Assembly: GCF_037325665.1 (NCBI RefSeq)
Contig: NC_090261.1
Location: forward strand, 25,315,078-25,379,077
Direction of reading: 5' to 3'
DNA from: Littorina saxatilis
Lineage: Eukaryota > Mollusca > Gastropoda > Littorinimorpha > Littorinidae
DNA length: 64,000 bases
The notes beneath the pieces are model-generated. The model did no database searches, had not been told where the DNA came from, and was given only the letters and a program-made list of their open reading frames with translations. This document shows, piece by piece, positions 17,896 to 32,400 of the stretch. The position numbers and the translations under genes are program-made. How positions within the stretch are numbered: the first letter of the stretch is position 1; every line of letters starts with the position of its first letter.

Positions 17896-18781
17896 CTTTG
17901 TTTGTCTGTCTGTCTGTACATGGGTAGGCTAGGGGGAAAAGGGGGGTTATTTGTAAATCGCCATTGATACAACGCGTTACGTCATTTACCAGTTCAGTGT
18001 TCTATCGAACTGTCCTTCCGGGTATTTTGCCGCGGACTTAGCTTGTTGAAACAAATCCTAAGCCAGTATAAATGGACTCTTCGTGCAATTACTCACCGGC
18101 CTAAGAATAGAACACAATGGACTGAAGGCCTAACTATGATTGTCGTCATTAAATACTTCCAGCTCAGGTCAAATTTAGTGTCGATCATTTCAGTCAGCTG
18201 CCAGCTAGAGTAAACACGATGAATCTCTGCACACCCAAATCAATCGAAGAGGAGTGGGGGGGGACTCCCTCATTACTGAATTCGGACTTCAAGCACAAGT
18301 GAACTTCAGAACTACAAGCAGTTTGATCCACTTCTGCTTCAAGTCAAAGACGTGTCACTTTTGTCCATAATCATTGTATTATCAATGGTGTAGCGTGCTG
18401 GGTTTTGTGACCCGAAAAGAAGGCTTGACAATAGGCGGAAATATGACTTGTGTATATACATACATATTTGTATCGCCTATCGGTAAGAAAATGCGGATTC
18501 GCACTATGCATTCAGTCGTTTACATTTCTCGTTTGCCAAACATAAATATCAGTAAGCAAGGCGTAACATGATAGGAAACAAATCCAAACAAAAACAAAAA
18601 CACCAATACTGACTCATAACAAACGAATAGCTGACAAAATGCACCAATGGCAAAGATGACTGACTCGAGGCGTGGTAGGGATCATTCTAAGGCTCTTTTT
18701 CTTCTTCTCGAAATTTAGACCACGAGGCCGAGGGCTTCGTTTTATTGACGTGACACACAAACACTAACCCATAAACTGACA

Positions 18782-18823
18782 CAGACAGACACACAGTCGG
18801 ACAGTCAGTCGTGACACACACGT

Positions 18824-18855
<32 letters not shown>

Positions 18856-18858
18856 GTG

Positions 18859-18892
<34 letters not shown>
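18782..18892 (+). repeat. CA-rich microsatellite
   Basis: Two (CA)n runs separated by CCGTGG, preceded by CAGACAGACACAC. Confidence 0.93.
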
Positions 18893-18894
<2 letters not shown>

Positions 18895-19239
18895 ATTTTA
18901 AGTTCAGTAAAACTGAGACTCAAGGCGGCCTACACTGACAAACACTGACTGATTTGCGCGGCCCACGGCACACAATCTGGCTTGACTGAAGTGACAGAAG
19001 GCTACTGTTAAACTACGCGGGCCGCCTTCGGCTGATGATCTCAGTGAATGATCAGAAAGATTTTCAGGTATGTCAAGACACGTGTCACAGTGCAGTCAGT
19101 GGATGCCGACAAAAAATCAGCCTGGTATATCAGCACACACAAAATTCGAGCCTGTCATCTCGTCCGGCGAAGACCGTGCGGGCTTCGATCCATGATAAGC
19201 AAACGTCACTGAGACGGACTTATGATACCGTTCCGAGAT

Positions 19240-19349
19240 TGGTACGACTGCCGAAATGGTGGAGACAAAAAACGGCGATTCACGGAAAAGACCACTCGTG
19301 CAAAATCACGAGTGAGCGTGGGAGTTGCAGCCCACGAACGCAGCAGAAG
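19240..19349 (+). mobile_element. 3' fragment of the AAG-tailed tRNA-SINE
   Basis: Matches the last ~110 bp of the 49570 SINE (CACTCGTGCAAAA, GGGAGTT.CAGCCCACGAACGCAG), with clear divergence. It is an old, 5'-truncated copy. Confidence 0.7.
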
Positions 19350-21050
19350 TTCGGTCACTGTCAGCAGTACGGCTCAGCCCGCTTTTTATGAATGGCGCAA
19401 CACTGACGTCGACTGACATGCACTCGGCAGTACTCAAGTGTTTATCTAGAAAAGTGATCGTTTTTGTGAGAAATGCTAACATTTTCCACGGGAAAAAAAC
19501 TCTGCCACTCTGTTTTTCTGCCAAAGCTTTGTTCTTTTTCACCTTTACATCCGATATTTCCCATCTTATCCGCGGAGTATCAGCGAAGGCCAGATAGAGA
19601 TCGAAAGTATCAAGGGAAGTAACCCTTGCGTCTGTGTGTTTTTCAAAAAGAGAGAGAGTGAGAACGCGAGTAAAGATTATAGAGGGAGAGAGATTTTTCA
19701 AAGTATACTTTTCGTCTCCAGTTGTACTGACTTTTTATTTGCTGTTCTTTTATGACTAAAATGACATTTCATATAATTACACATTGTCGCTGAAATGAAA
19801 AATTGCATTTGTCCCGTTTTATTTTTTTGCGCGGCGTGTTTTGTGTTTTTAGCTGGCTTACGCGGTGATGTCATTGGTGTCAAGTATTTTTAGACTTTCA
19901 TCCGGGGCCTGCAGATACGCATGCCCACATCCGTCATTCATGTTTTTCTGCGTTTCGAACACACCGTGTTTAACAGATCGCCTGAGTGAGAACATGGCAA
20001 TGGTGATTTCTCTGGTTTGACATCGTGAAACACTTTCCAACGTATTCGTGAGTGTACATAATATTGTTTTAGTTCAAATGAGTAACAAGAACTAGCCCCA
20101 AAATTAAGTAATGGCGGCTGCGTGGTTCAGCGTGTAGACCAATCGCAGGCAAAAAACGGTCTGGGAGAGACGTCGATGATTTGTGACTGCTGAATCAGAG
20201 TATAACGTGGCTCTCCTAATTTGTCTCGAATATGTGTCTCGCATGTTATGGAAGGTTTCGCCGAAAGTAACCAACAAGGTTGGAGTATACAAGGATACTG
20301 ATTCCACGACAGTGTATGGCACTTGTGGGATGTGTCCTTGGTGACATGAAAAAAGAGAACTCATGATTTCACCGAACACGCCTCTGCATGTAACCTGAAT
20401 GAATGTAACAGAACAGGTCATATGCATGTTCCGAGCATTTTTGTTTTCTGGTGATTGCTGTCGGAGTTTCATGCTACACTGTCGTTGGAAGTTAATAATG
20501 ATACGTTTACGTCCACCACCAACCGTCACTGACTACTGTACTTGCTGAGTGCTGTACGGCATATCAAGCGGCTACTGAGGGGCAGTAACTTCGGTGGAGA
20601 GGACTTCTCTTTTTTCAAAGTTTAGCTGAGTTGGACATCATATTTACGTCGACATAATGGCTATCAGTTTTCATGTTTTTGAACTGCCTGTGTAAACTGT
20701 AACTGTAAATATCTTGTGATGCTTTCTAGAGAAGGCAGGATTCCTGTTGACAGACTCAAGTGTAACTTGTAAGCGGAAAATGTATAATGTATCGCAAACA
20801 GTGCCAGTGGCTTGAAAATGGGAACCAAGGGGTGGGTTACGGAGCCCCCGGACGTGAGAACTGGCACACACGACTAGGTCTTGAAATAGAGGATGCTTTT
20901 TAGGTCTGAATTGCTGAAATGACTGTTACCTCTGTAGTACAGTGGGTAGTGCTCTAGACCATTATTGGGGTGGTTGGGGATTGAGTTTAGCTATTATTTT
21001 ATAATTTAATCTTTCAGTTTCAATTCTTCTTTGTGATATCTTAATAATAA

Positions 21051-21970
21051 GTAGCAGTCAGTCCCAGCTTCGCCCGGGTGTTTCTGATCTCCCCTCTCTC
21101 AGAAACCTCTAGAATCTTATTACAATGTGGATAAGAAAAATGAAAATGTGAGCTCGTACATTTGGATTAAAAGGCTGGAAACAGTGTAAAAGCATTACCA
21201 TCATCACTCTCTTTATGCTGAAAAACAACTGACTTGAGTTATCTCCCTTCCTTAGGAACATGCATGAGAAGAGTTACCACCCTGCAATGTATAATAAAGT
21301 AAGAGTTACCTCCTTTTGCTTCTAGAAATGTCCTGAAATGTCCGGTTGGTTTTTTTCTTCTTCATTTCTTCTCCTCTTAGTCATAGGAGCAATAGAGAGT
21401 CTGTAATATCACTGGCATTGTGTGCTTGCTACAGGTGAACAGTAGGCACTGAGCTGGTCTTGCACTATAGGCTGTATTCCATAAAGGGGTGGTCCATAAT
21501 ATGAGAAAGGAAACAATGTCTTGAGAAACTAAAACCCAGGTGCACATCTGTGGCTCCTTGGCACTGTGCATGTACAATATCTTGTCCTTACCTTTTGCCA
21601 TCTCTGAGGTATGGCCACCACAGACAGACACACTTACATCCATTATGCCCCCGGACTCCCCACGCCTAGTAGCGCCGTCGACTTGACGTTTCGCGTCTTC
21701 GATTGCTATTACTTTCAAATTTTCAGTCTTTTTTACTTTTTTCAATTCCCATGCCTGCTTGCACAGTATAGGCTGTATTCAACATTGGGGAGGATCATAA
21801 TCTGAGGAAGGAAACAATGAATCGAGAAACTAAAACCCAGGTGCACATCAGTGGCTCCTGGGCAATGTGCATGCAAAATATCTTGTCCTTGCCTTTTGTT
21901 CCGTCTCTGAGTTATGGCGACCACAGATAGACACACACACTTACATCCATTTTTATATAATATATAAATT
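21051..21970 (-). mobile_element. Helitron-like element with an internal duplication
   Basis: Same family as 51807-52680, in opposite orientation. The 3' end has the GAAACACCCGGGCGAAG hairpin and ends GACTGCTAC at 21051, against GACTGCTAG in the other copy. The internal segments GGGAGATAACTCAAGTCAG and GTGCACCTGGGTTTTAGT also match. A segment of about 200 bp is present twice (about 21460-21655 and 21757-21956). The 5' end is A/T-rich and not sharply defined. Confidence 0.65.
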
Positions 21971-23456
21971 ATAATAAATAGTCTGATGGTGAGAAGAATG
22001 CTGTTTTTATCACTGTCCGTGGTCTGCTCAAATTTAAGCATTTCTGTCAGTGTGCACTCTGACCTGTGGAAGTAACTGTATGTTGAAAGAACTAGAAATG
22101 GTTCGAGTTCATTCAGTATGGGACTTAATTTCAACAGGTCTTGGTTTGGGGTGAGCCTTTTTGTCCACAAACAAGTGCTGGACTGCAACCTAATAACATC
22201 ACTGTCCTGTTGACCAATGTTCTTCGAGGTCTGTTGTGTGAGGTCACAATTCATGCATACCCGCCCTTGGCGGGCAAATCGGCTGTAGGATATGCTGTCT
22301 GTAAAGATTGTGTTGGCTCTTTTTGTTAGCACACCTGGCACCTATGTATTTTTTCTGCACGGCTGAAGCATGAGCCTTAGCCCGTCAGCCATCCATTTGA
22401 CTCTCAAAATAGCCGTTCGTATAGGCAAATGACAGACCTCAATGAAAGGGCCATTGTAATTATTGCTGTTGATTCTTGGTGTCTAGGTTTTGAGGCCACT
22501 CTCAGAGGGGTTTCCTGTCATTTTCTTTAAGTACGGGCCCTGGCAGTGGATGATATGTCATCTAACAGACAACATGACCGTGTTTATTGTAAAATTTGTT
22601 GAGTATGCCATTCGGTAACGCTTTTATGTGACGTAAGGACTCGGGATTCCCTTCCAAGAAGCACCCGCTACTCTAGGTCATGTGCAAAGAGGCTGTAACT
22701 TTCTGATAGCAGGCGTCAAATTTAAGGATAGCAAGGCTCGCTCGCTTGTGTCTGTTCATATGCTTGTGATTTTGAATGACTGTGTGAAGTGAACATACTG
22801 AATCACACTCAAAATCAGTGTAGTCGTGAGACAGGACAGGCAGTTGTTTACTGTAGTTGAAGCATGTGACACTGACAGGCTCAAAGTCAAAGTTCAGTGT
22901 TTTAAAAAACTTTTACGTTTTACAGTTTACCTATGAGAACTGGCACATTTTATTTTTGTAAACTATTGTTGCTTGTGATCAGATGCCAATTGAAAGTATG
23001 TGAAATAACTTTCCAATACAGATGTTTATATTGTCTGCCGGGGAAAACAAATTACATTCTTTCACCCTTGGCTAGTTTTGGCTTTGTATGTCAGAAAATG
23101 TGATGCTGCTACAAAAGTGAATATGGTGGTTGATACATTCACTGATTCAGATTTAAAAAAAAAAGACAATGCATGTGTTCCCTGTATACTAAAGTAGTTA
23201 ATAAATAATATAAAGGTACATCAGAAGATAATTGGTGTGTAAAGTACAAAGAGTTCTAAATTATTTTTAATTGCATTTTTCTGCATGTGTTGAATTTGCT
23301 TTTCTGTAACCTGTTTCTGTCTTTTCTATTGTAATGCCTGGTCTGCTAATGTTATGTGGCTGCTCTGATTGTGCCAAATGCAGGAAAGAATTTCAGTGAC
23401 TGTAATCTTTTTCTTTTTCCTGTAGGTCTGATGACGCGTGAACTACAAAGAGCAGA

Positions 23457-26400
23457 ATGGGTGCATTTCTAGACAAGCCAAAGACAGAGAAGCATAATGA
23501 AGGAGGTGTCGGCAACCAGCTACGCTATGGTCTCTGCAGCATGCAAGGCTGGCGGGTTGAGATGGAGGATGCCCACACCGCTGTGGTCAGCATCCCTCAT
23601 GCAAGGCTAAAGGACTGGTCATTCTTTGCGGTCTTTGATGGTCATGCTGGGGCTAGGGTGTCTGCTTTCTGCGCCGAAGAGCTGTTGAACAACATCATAA
23701 AGAATGAAGATTTCAAGCTAGATTTGACAGATGGCACAGAGATCCAGCCTTCCTTCGAGGATGTCAAAAAGGGGATTAAGACAGGGTTCCTGAGCCTTGA
23801 CGAGAAGATGCGCAACATACCAGAAATGCTGTCTGGTGAAGATAAGAGTGGGTCGACGGCAGTATGCAGCATCGTGTCACCAAGGTTCTTATTTTTCGGC
23901 AACTGCGGAGATTCTCGCGCTGTTTTGTGCCGCCGAGGCAAGTGTGCCTTCTCGACTACAGACCATAAACCCATTAACCCTGGTGAGAAAGAACGCATTC
24001 AGAATGCAGGCGGCAGTGTTATGATTCAGAGGGTAAACGGCTCTCTGGCAGTTTCTCGAGCGCTGGGAGACTATGAATACAAAAATGTTGAAGGGAAGGG
24101 TCCCTGTGAGCAGCTGGTCTCGCCAGAGCCTGAGATTTTCATGGAGGAACGGACTCCTAATGACGAGTTTATGGTGTTGGCCTGTGATGGCGTCTGGGAT
24201 GTAATGACCAATGACGAATTGTGTGCATTCGTTGCAAATCGCATGAAGATTACCCCGAGTCTAGAGGAAGTGTGTAACCAAGTGGTCGACACATGCTTGA
24301 TCAAGGTAATTAGTTAATATGCATGTGATAACTGTCTCTGCATCCAGTGGAATGAATTTTCACAGTAAACAGTGTGAGTGTGTGTCAGTTGGTGTGAGAA
24401 TTATGATAAAGTCCATCACTTTCGAAAACTTATTTTGCAATCATCAACAAGCTTTTGGTAGATTATCCTCGATAAAAAATTCAAATTAAGGCTTGCATTT
24501 GTTTTTCCGCTTGTGCTGTAGAGTTAAAATGTTTGGTTTTTTTTAGTCATGTCTTGTGTTTTTCCTGTTGTCTGTTTGTGTTCTGAGAAATACTAATTAA
24601 AGAAAATGTAACAACACCTGGGCTAAGTTGCATTTTAAGAGTAAATAAAGTCTTCCCTTGTGATTGAGAGTTGTACAAATTGATACCATTATCCATCAAA
24701 TGTTCCTGCATACATGTATTTCATTACTTTCATGGGAGAAACCACATGCAGTTTCACAGTAAAACAATTGGGTTGCACTTGCAACTGCTTCTCAATCTCA
24801 GTAGGACACACCATATGCTGTTTGACCTACAAGCACAAGCAGATGTGGCTTGTTGTTGTATAAATTTGTAGAAAGGCAACCATGCTGGAACCATTCTTGG
24901 TAAAAATGTATTAATTTCACCTTGTCTGGAAGCGGACAGTCAACCCTTGTATGCTGCTGTGGTTTGGGTTAATCTGAGTAGAAACCATCTGATCCCCAGT
25001 GACCGCTCTGTGGGACAGAATGTATGGTAGCACAAGCACTGGTTTTATTTGTGACTAAAATAGTCAAATCTTCCACTTTATTCAAGCCTGGGCCGTTTCC
25101 ATGAAAATGTTTTTTGCGACAAATTGTGGAGAAAAATTTTTGCATTTTATATATTATTTGTTTAAACTTTAATCAGTAATATGACAAGAAGTTTTACTTG
25201 TTATTTAAACTTAGACTTGATTTTATGATCTTAGCTGGAATACCGAATAGTAATAACTTGTATGCTTCTGTTTGTGTCTGCTTGATGCACTTGTCTGTTT
25301 TCATTTTCAGGGCAGCCGAGACAACATGAGTATTGTTCTGGTTGCGTTTGAAGGAGCCCCCACAGTTTCTGAAGAAGCTGTTCAGAAGGAAAAGGAATTG
25401 GATGAAAAGATAGAACAAAAGATTAAAGGTACAACTGCGGTGTATAGCCAGTACAGTATTGTCTGTTTGATGAGCTTGCAAAAGTTTGTGGGTTTTCTGC
25501 AAGATTTTTAGAGAAAACAGCAGGTGCTTTTCACATTTTTATTGCGTGAATAACAAGAATTCCCTCCGCGGGTTAGGGGGAAGAATTTACCCGATGCTCC
25601 CCAGCATGTCGTAAGAGGCGACTAACGGATTCTGTTTCTCCTTTTACCCTTAAGTGTTTCTTGTATAGAATATAGTCAATTTTTGTAAAGATTTTAGTCA
25701 AGCAGTATGTAAGAAATGTTAAGTCCTTTGTACTGGAAACTTGCATTCTCCCAATAAGGTCATATATATTGTACTACATTGCAAGCCCCTGGAGCAAATT
25801 TTTGATTAGTGCTTTTGTGAACAAGACACAATTGACAAGTGGCTCTATCCCCTTTCCCCGTCGCGATATAACCTTGAACGGTTGAAAACGACGTTAAACA
25901 CCAAATAAAGAAAGAAAGAAAGATAACAAGAATGTGATAAAGAAACATTAATTAGATTTAGAATTATGGATGTGAAAAGGACATGTGACTGAGTGTGAGT
26001 CAAGCCTATATATAAAGATAAACAGTAAAAGTGAAGCTGAAAGTGAAAACATGATTGTCTGACCTTTGTTGTTGTAGAAATTCTTCAGAAAGAGCCCCAG
26101 GAGAACCATGACTTTGGCTATGTGTTGCATGCAGTGGCAGATGAACTTGTGGGGCAGTTCCCACCTGGAGGGGGATTTCAGTGCAAGTGAGTCCATTTCT
26201 GACACTGTGCATTGAGTTCCTTAAGGCGGTCCTTAATTGAGTCTGAAGTCAACTTCGTGAAGACTTCACAAAGTCTTTTTACTAAAAACTTAGTGCTAAA
26301 GCTTTGTGCGGTCAGCTTCACGAAGTCGACTTCGCCCAATTAAGGACATGCTTTATGCAGTGTTGTTTTTATACCTCTGTCTTCTGTCACTGACGCATCG

Positions 26401-29400
26401 GTGTGACCACTGGCCGTTCAATTGTATAATAGTTTTGACAGGTAAGAGGTCTTCTGACCTTCAATTTCCTTACAAAGTGGACAAAGCAAGAACAGTGGGA
26501 CCTATGCATGTTTGCAGTGCAGGTTTAAGTAACCTTTTGCTCTCAAAGTCTGGCAACAACAATGCTTTTATTTAACTTTTAAGGGTCATTCTGTCCAGTA
26601 TTCTTTTCAGGGTTTTTGAGAATTGTAGATTTTTTCAGTGCTTTGTGGTTTAAATGCTGTGTAATTTTTCTCAAAGTTCAGAAGCCTTTTCAGGATTCAC
26701 CTTACAGAAATTGGCGGATCAATACTGAAATGCCAGTTGTGTGTGTAATGAGAAGTTAAATGTTATTCAAAGGTTTTCTGGCAGAGAATGGCTTATTCCC
26801 ATTGTATACATGATCTTTTTACATTTAGTCAAGTTTTGACTAAATGTACTTTTAACATAGAGGGGGAATCGAGACGAGGGTCATGGTGTGTGTGTCTGTG
26901 TCTGTCTGTCTTTGCATGTGTGTGTGTAGGGCGATTCAGAGTAAACTACTGGACCGATCTTTATGAAATTTGACATGAGAGTTCCTGGGAATGATATCCC
27001 CATACGTTTTTTTCATTTTTTCATTAAATGTCTGACGACATCATATCCCACTTTTTGTAAAAGTTGAGGCGGCACTGTCACACGCTCATTTTTCAATAAA
27101 ATTGATTGAAATTTTGGCCAAGCAATCTTCGACGAAGGCCAGACTTTGGTATTGCATTTCAGCTTGGAGGCTTAAAAATTAATGACTTTGGTCATTAAAA
27201 ATCTGAAAATTGTAATTAAAATTATTTTTTATAAAACGATTCAAAATTACATTCATCTTCTTCTTCATCATTTTCTGATTCCAAAAACATATAAATATGT
27301 TATATTCGGATTAAAAACAAGCTCTGAAAATTAAAAATATAAAAATTATGATTAAAATAAAATGTCCGAAATCGATTTAAAAACAATTTAATCTTATTCC
27401 GTGTTGGTTCCTGATTTCAAAAACATATAGATATGATATGTTTGGATTAAAAACACGCTCAGAAAGTTAAAACGAAGAGAGGTGCAGTAAAGCGTGCTAT
27501 GCACCACAGCGCAACCACTACCGCGCTAAACAGGCTCGTCGATTTCACTGCGTTTTGCACGAGCGGCGGTCATTGTGAAAAAATGCAGTGCGTTCAGTTT
27601 CATTCTGTGAGTTCCACAGCTTGACTAAATGTAGTAATTTTGCCTTACGCGACTTGTTTAGTTTGCTGTAGTACAAACAGGTTCAGTGCATAGCCATATG
27701 TGTGCCTCACTCTTTTGTAAACTGTTTTCTAATACTGATTTCACAGGTGCAAACTGTTTTACCACCACCTATAGTTTCAGGTGTTTTTTTCCACTAGCAG
27801 CTCTCAAAGCATTTCTTTGTTGCTTTTCTTCTTCTACTTCTTCGTTTATGTGCTGAATCTCCAACGTTCACTCGTGCATTTGCACGAGTTGGTTTTTATG
27901 TGTATGACCAATATTACCCCGCCATTCAGGCAGCCATATGCCGCTTTCGGGAGATTTGTTGCTTTTAAAACTGAGCCAAAACTGATGTTTTCTTATCAAT
28001 ATTTGAGCTCATCAAATTATGGGAACTCTTGTTGTTGTTTTATTTTTACATTTAGTCAAGGTTTGACTAAATGTTTTAACATAGAGGGGGAATCGAGACG
28101 AGGGTTGTGGTGTATGTGTCTGTGTCTGTGCGTGTGGGTGTGTAAAGCGATTCAGACCAAACTACTGGACCGATCTTTATGAAATTTGACAGAGTTCCTG
28201 GGAATGATATCCCCGGACGATTTTGTCATTTTTTCGATAAATACTTTTGATGACGTCATATCCGACTTTTTGTAAAAGTTGAGGCGGCACTGTGACACCC
28301 TCATTTTTCAATCAAATTGATTGAAATTTTTGTAAAGCAATCTTCGACGAAGGCCGGACTTCGGTATTGCATTTCAGCTTGGTGGCTTAAAAATTAATTA
28401 ATGACTTTGGTCATTAAAAATCTGAAAATTGTAATAATTTTTTTTTTATATATAAAACGATCCAAATTTACGTTCCTCTTATTCTACATCATTTCCCGAT
28501 TCCAAAAACATATAAATATGTTATATTTGGATTTAAAAACAAGCTCTGAAAATTAAAAATATTAAAATTATGATCAAAATTAAATTTTTGAAATCGATTT
28601 AAAAACAATTTCATCTTATTCCTTGTCCGTTCCTGATTCCAAAAACATATAGATAATATATGTTTGGATTAAAAACACGCTCAGAAAGTTAAAACGAAGA
28701 GAGGTACAGAAAAGCGTGCTATGCAGCACAGCGAAACCATTACCGCGCTAAACAGGCTCGTCAGTTTCACTCCGTTTTGCACAAGCGGCGGACTACGGTC
28801 ATTGTGAAAAAATGCAGTGTGTTCAGTTTCATTCTGTGAGTTCCACAGCTTGACTAAATGTAGTAATTTCACCTTACGTGACTTGTTTATTGATGCAGTT
28901 GATACCAACGGTTACAGCAAAATCTGATCTCGGTCATCACTGATCTTTGGTATGAAACACATGAACAATCCAAATATGTGTGTTGCAGGAAAAATACCAT
29001 CGAAGCTGTTTATCACAAGCTGAAGCCAAATTCCGATCGAGAGGTGAGAGATGGTTCCTGACTGTTCATTTCGGTCGTTCGTGTTCCTTGTGTGGATTTG
29101 TTTTATTTCATTATAATTATTTATTTATTTTGTTGTGCATTAGTTTTTGTTTTGGCCAATTTCAGAATGAGGTGCATACATGTTGAGTGTACAGGTATTC
29201 ATCAGACTGGAAGGTAGGCTGGTACATTAAAAGTACAGCTTTTTAATTATGTTATGTACAGAACACACACAAAATCTACATTTGGTATCTTGATGACCTT
29301 TCAGATTAACATATGCATATTATTTTGAATGTCTGATCTGCTGTCTGGCTGTATTCGACACAGGGGCAGACATTTTCAGTGTCAGTTTTTAGTCACATAA

Positions 29401-32400
29401 ACTTATTAATACAAGATTCATTTCCTTGTACAAGCTGTTCGAACAGTTGTACTGAAGAGGCTGAGCTTCATGGAGTAATTTTTCAGGCCTTTTTGTTGTT
29501 TTGTTTAACACCAGCGCAATTTCCTAAGTGTAAGTGACATACTGAAATTGAATGGTCATAGCTATCAAATAAAACAAAGTCAAAAAGAAGACTGATATAA
29601 TAACAGTGCTCAAATGTTCAGAGCGCATCACTTTAACATTAGTTAGGCGGATACAATTGTTTTGTGTGTCACTGTGTGTATGTTTTCCTCCTTTCAGTTT
29701 CATTCTTCCATTTCTGTCATCTTACCCTTTTCCTGAGTAGCAAGATCTGCAAAGATACACAGGTTGATCGTTTTTTTAAATGAAGCCCTTTTACAATGTT
29801 TCTTAGTATACTCACGGAATAAAATAACTTAACATTGTTTAAAATTTAATATCTCAAAATCGGAAAAAGTTACAGGAGTGATTTTTGTACCAACGTAAAG
29901 CTTGTTCAATTGCTCATTATGGGCAAAAAACCGGAATAGTCTGGCTTGTTCCGTTTTTTTGCAATTTGAGCTCAAAGACGCATGGTGTCATTTTGGAGTT
30001 TACAAACTTAGCACTGTGTGTTTGACAGCGCTGTGCGTGCACTGGTTGATCGCAGCCGCAATTAAATTACACAGGAGCAGTGAAGGTTAGCCTCAATACG
30101 TTTATTAACAAAACAAATTTCATTTCACAGTAGCCGGGTGGAATCGATTACGCAGATGCTGCACCCTAATGAAGCGGTCTTGCTGAGGATTGGTGACACG
30201 GGGCCGTCCTTGGCGAGGCAGGTCTCGAACGTTACCGTTGTTTTGCTGGTACCTTCTTCGCCACAAGGCAACTGATTGCCTGGTCACTCCGAATCTCCTA
30301 GCAACATCAGTATAAGTCATCCCTCCTCTCAACATCACTATTGCGACGAGTCTATCGTTCACACACGTTCGTGGCATGGTGAAAGAGAAAGACAGAGTGG
30401 ACAGTTTTGGGCAAAGAGAAAGAAACATTTTAGTGAGTTGTTCTCACTCACAAACAAACAAACAAACCAAAGGCAGTACTTTCATGTAATATTCGTGGAT
30501 CAGCAGCAGACCTTTTGCAGGTTTCAAGTACGGGTAGACGTGCCCCGAGAGTCAAAGAGTGCAGGCCTACCTGATTACAACACACACAGCGTGCACTGGC
30601 TGTCGGCAGCGTCGGCAAGCTTAGGCGTCAGTCTAGTAAACTCCAAAATGACACCATGCGTCTTTGAGGACCAATTGTGAAAAAACTAAGCAACCGAGAA
30701 CATTCCGTTTTTTTTCCTCTTCTCAGGAATTGATGGTTCTATGATCGTACCACCTCGCTCTCCTGCAACTTTTTCCGATTTTGAGATATTAAATTTTAAA
30801 ACATGTTAAGTTATTTTATTCCGTGAGTATATAAAACTGCTATCTCAGTATGTTGTAACTGATTTATCTTGAAATGAGGGGATGCGATTTTTTTGTGTTT
30901 TTAAAAAAAATAAACACACACATTTCAGGAGGAATCTTCTAGCTTTCCTCGTCATGAAACTGGTCCCTTTTCCTCTATGACAAAAGTGAGTATAGGAGGA
31001 CTTTTGAATTTATATCCCATGACCGTGCTTTGTTCTAGTGAGCTGATCTTTGCCAGTTCACGGCTGAATAGGTGAAATAACTTGCACGTACACAAAATCA
31101 CCTGGTTGGTCATGCCTTCAAGACAATGACTTACACAGCTGCATTTGGTGCTATCTGGTTTCATAGTCAAGATTTCTGAATAACTCTGAGCTGTACTGGT
31201 GGCTAGGCTATGTATTAGTGATGGCATTAAGATTGGCTGGTCACATGATATATCCCAACAAAATTTTGCAGCAAATTATTCTGGCGGTCTTCAGTCTCAC
31301 ATTTTCTGTGGTCAGACTGTAATTCGGTCATGGGGCATTTGTGTGTAATCTCTGCACATGCTGTGTATGGTATGAAATTACATGACAACAATATGTCAGA
31401 ACATGAATGTTGTCGCATTAGTGCATAGCCTATTGTGATCTCATACATCTTCTTATGTACTTTCTGGGATTAATAGTAAGTACGCCATACACAAGATGAA
31501 TGCAGGTGTAACTTGTACATATTGTTCTGTAGCACTTTGCTTCCGATCAAGGCCTTTTCTGTCCTTCATTTTTGTGTAGATGTTTATGTTGCTTTGCAGG
31601 GAAAAGCAGGGCTTATTAATACAGTGCAGTTGTAACTTTTTTGCCACTGATTTTAATTGTAAGTGACAAGCGGGTTGCGTCTTGTCATCTGTTGGTTATA
31701 CATGATCTGTTTTAGTTTGCTGTGTCAGTGTATGGGCCAGTTGGTTTTTTTCATCTCTCAGTAGTTTTGAAACTTTTCCCTTGAATAAAAGATGATTCTG
31801 AAACAGCAGAAGTAAAATGCTTGATTCCTGTCCACATGTTGTAAAGAGAGAAAAATGATGACTAAGAGTGAAGTGTAAGATTTACTGAAGGAGAGACTAA
31901 AGAGTGATGACCAAAGGTTTGTGAGATCAGAACAATGTAATTTGTAAACTAAGTTGCAGTGAGGTGTTTTTTTCCAAAGGGGCAAGGGGGCTAGCAGGAT
32001 TGAAGTCACAAGTCTGGCGATTGCAATCTAGACTGGAGGTGTTTTTTTTGCAAAGGGGCGAGGGGGCTAGCAGGATGGAACTCACAAGTGTGGCAATTGC
32101 AATCTTGACTGGAGGTTCTCCCAGTTCCAGACAGCTTATGACTAACACAGTGTTGTTCCCAGACTTGGATGACAATAAGTCAGTTGGATCTGGATTAAAA
32201 ATATGTGTAGGTCCAAATGGCTACAAAACCATTGTTTTGTGGGCTACAAAACCATTGTTTTGTGTTTACCATTTTTTTCGTCAGAACATCTACGTATCAA
32301 AACTATCACAAGGTTGACAGGCCAGGGGTTAGATCTATGCGTCAGATCAAAAACATGAGCACATGCCCAAAGACCGAGGCCTGAGAACAACACTGCTAAT

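Larger units (their letters stand above)
16624..23425. other. Intergenic region between divergent hydrolase and PPM1 genes
   Basis: Must hold both promoters, but I cannot place them and see no clear TATA or initiator. Recognisable contents are microsatellites at 17826 and 18782, a SINE fragment at 19240 and a Helitron-like copy at 21051-21970. The minus-strand frame 20104-20529 has no recognisable domain. An upstream noncoding exon of the phosphatase gene is expected here because its first coding exon begins at a splice acceptor. Confidence 0.5.

Noticed and set aside
20104-20529. 141-codon minus-strand frame in the intergenic region
   Set aside because: No family resemblance, no splice sites or poly(A) context that support a gene.
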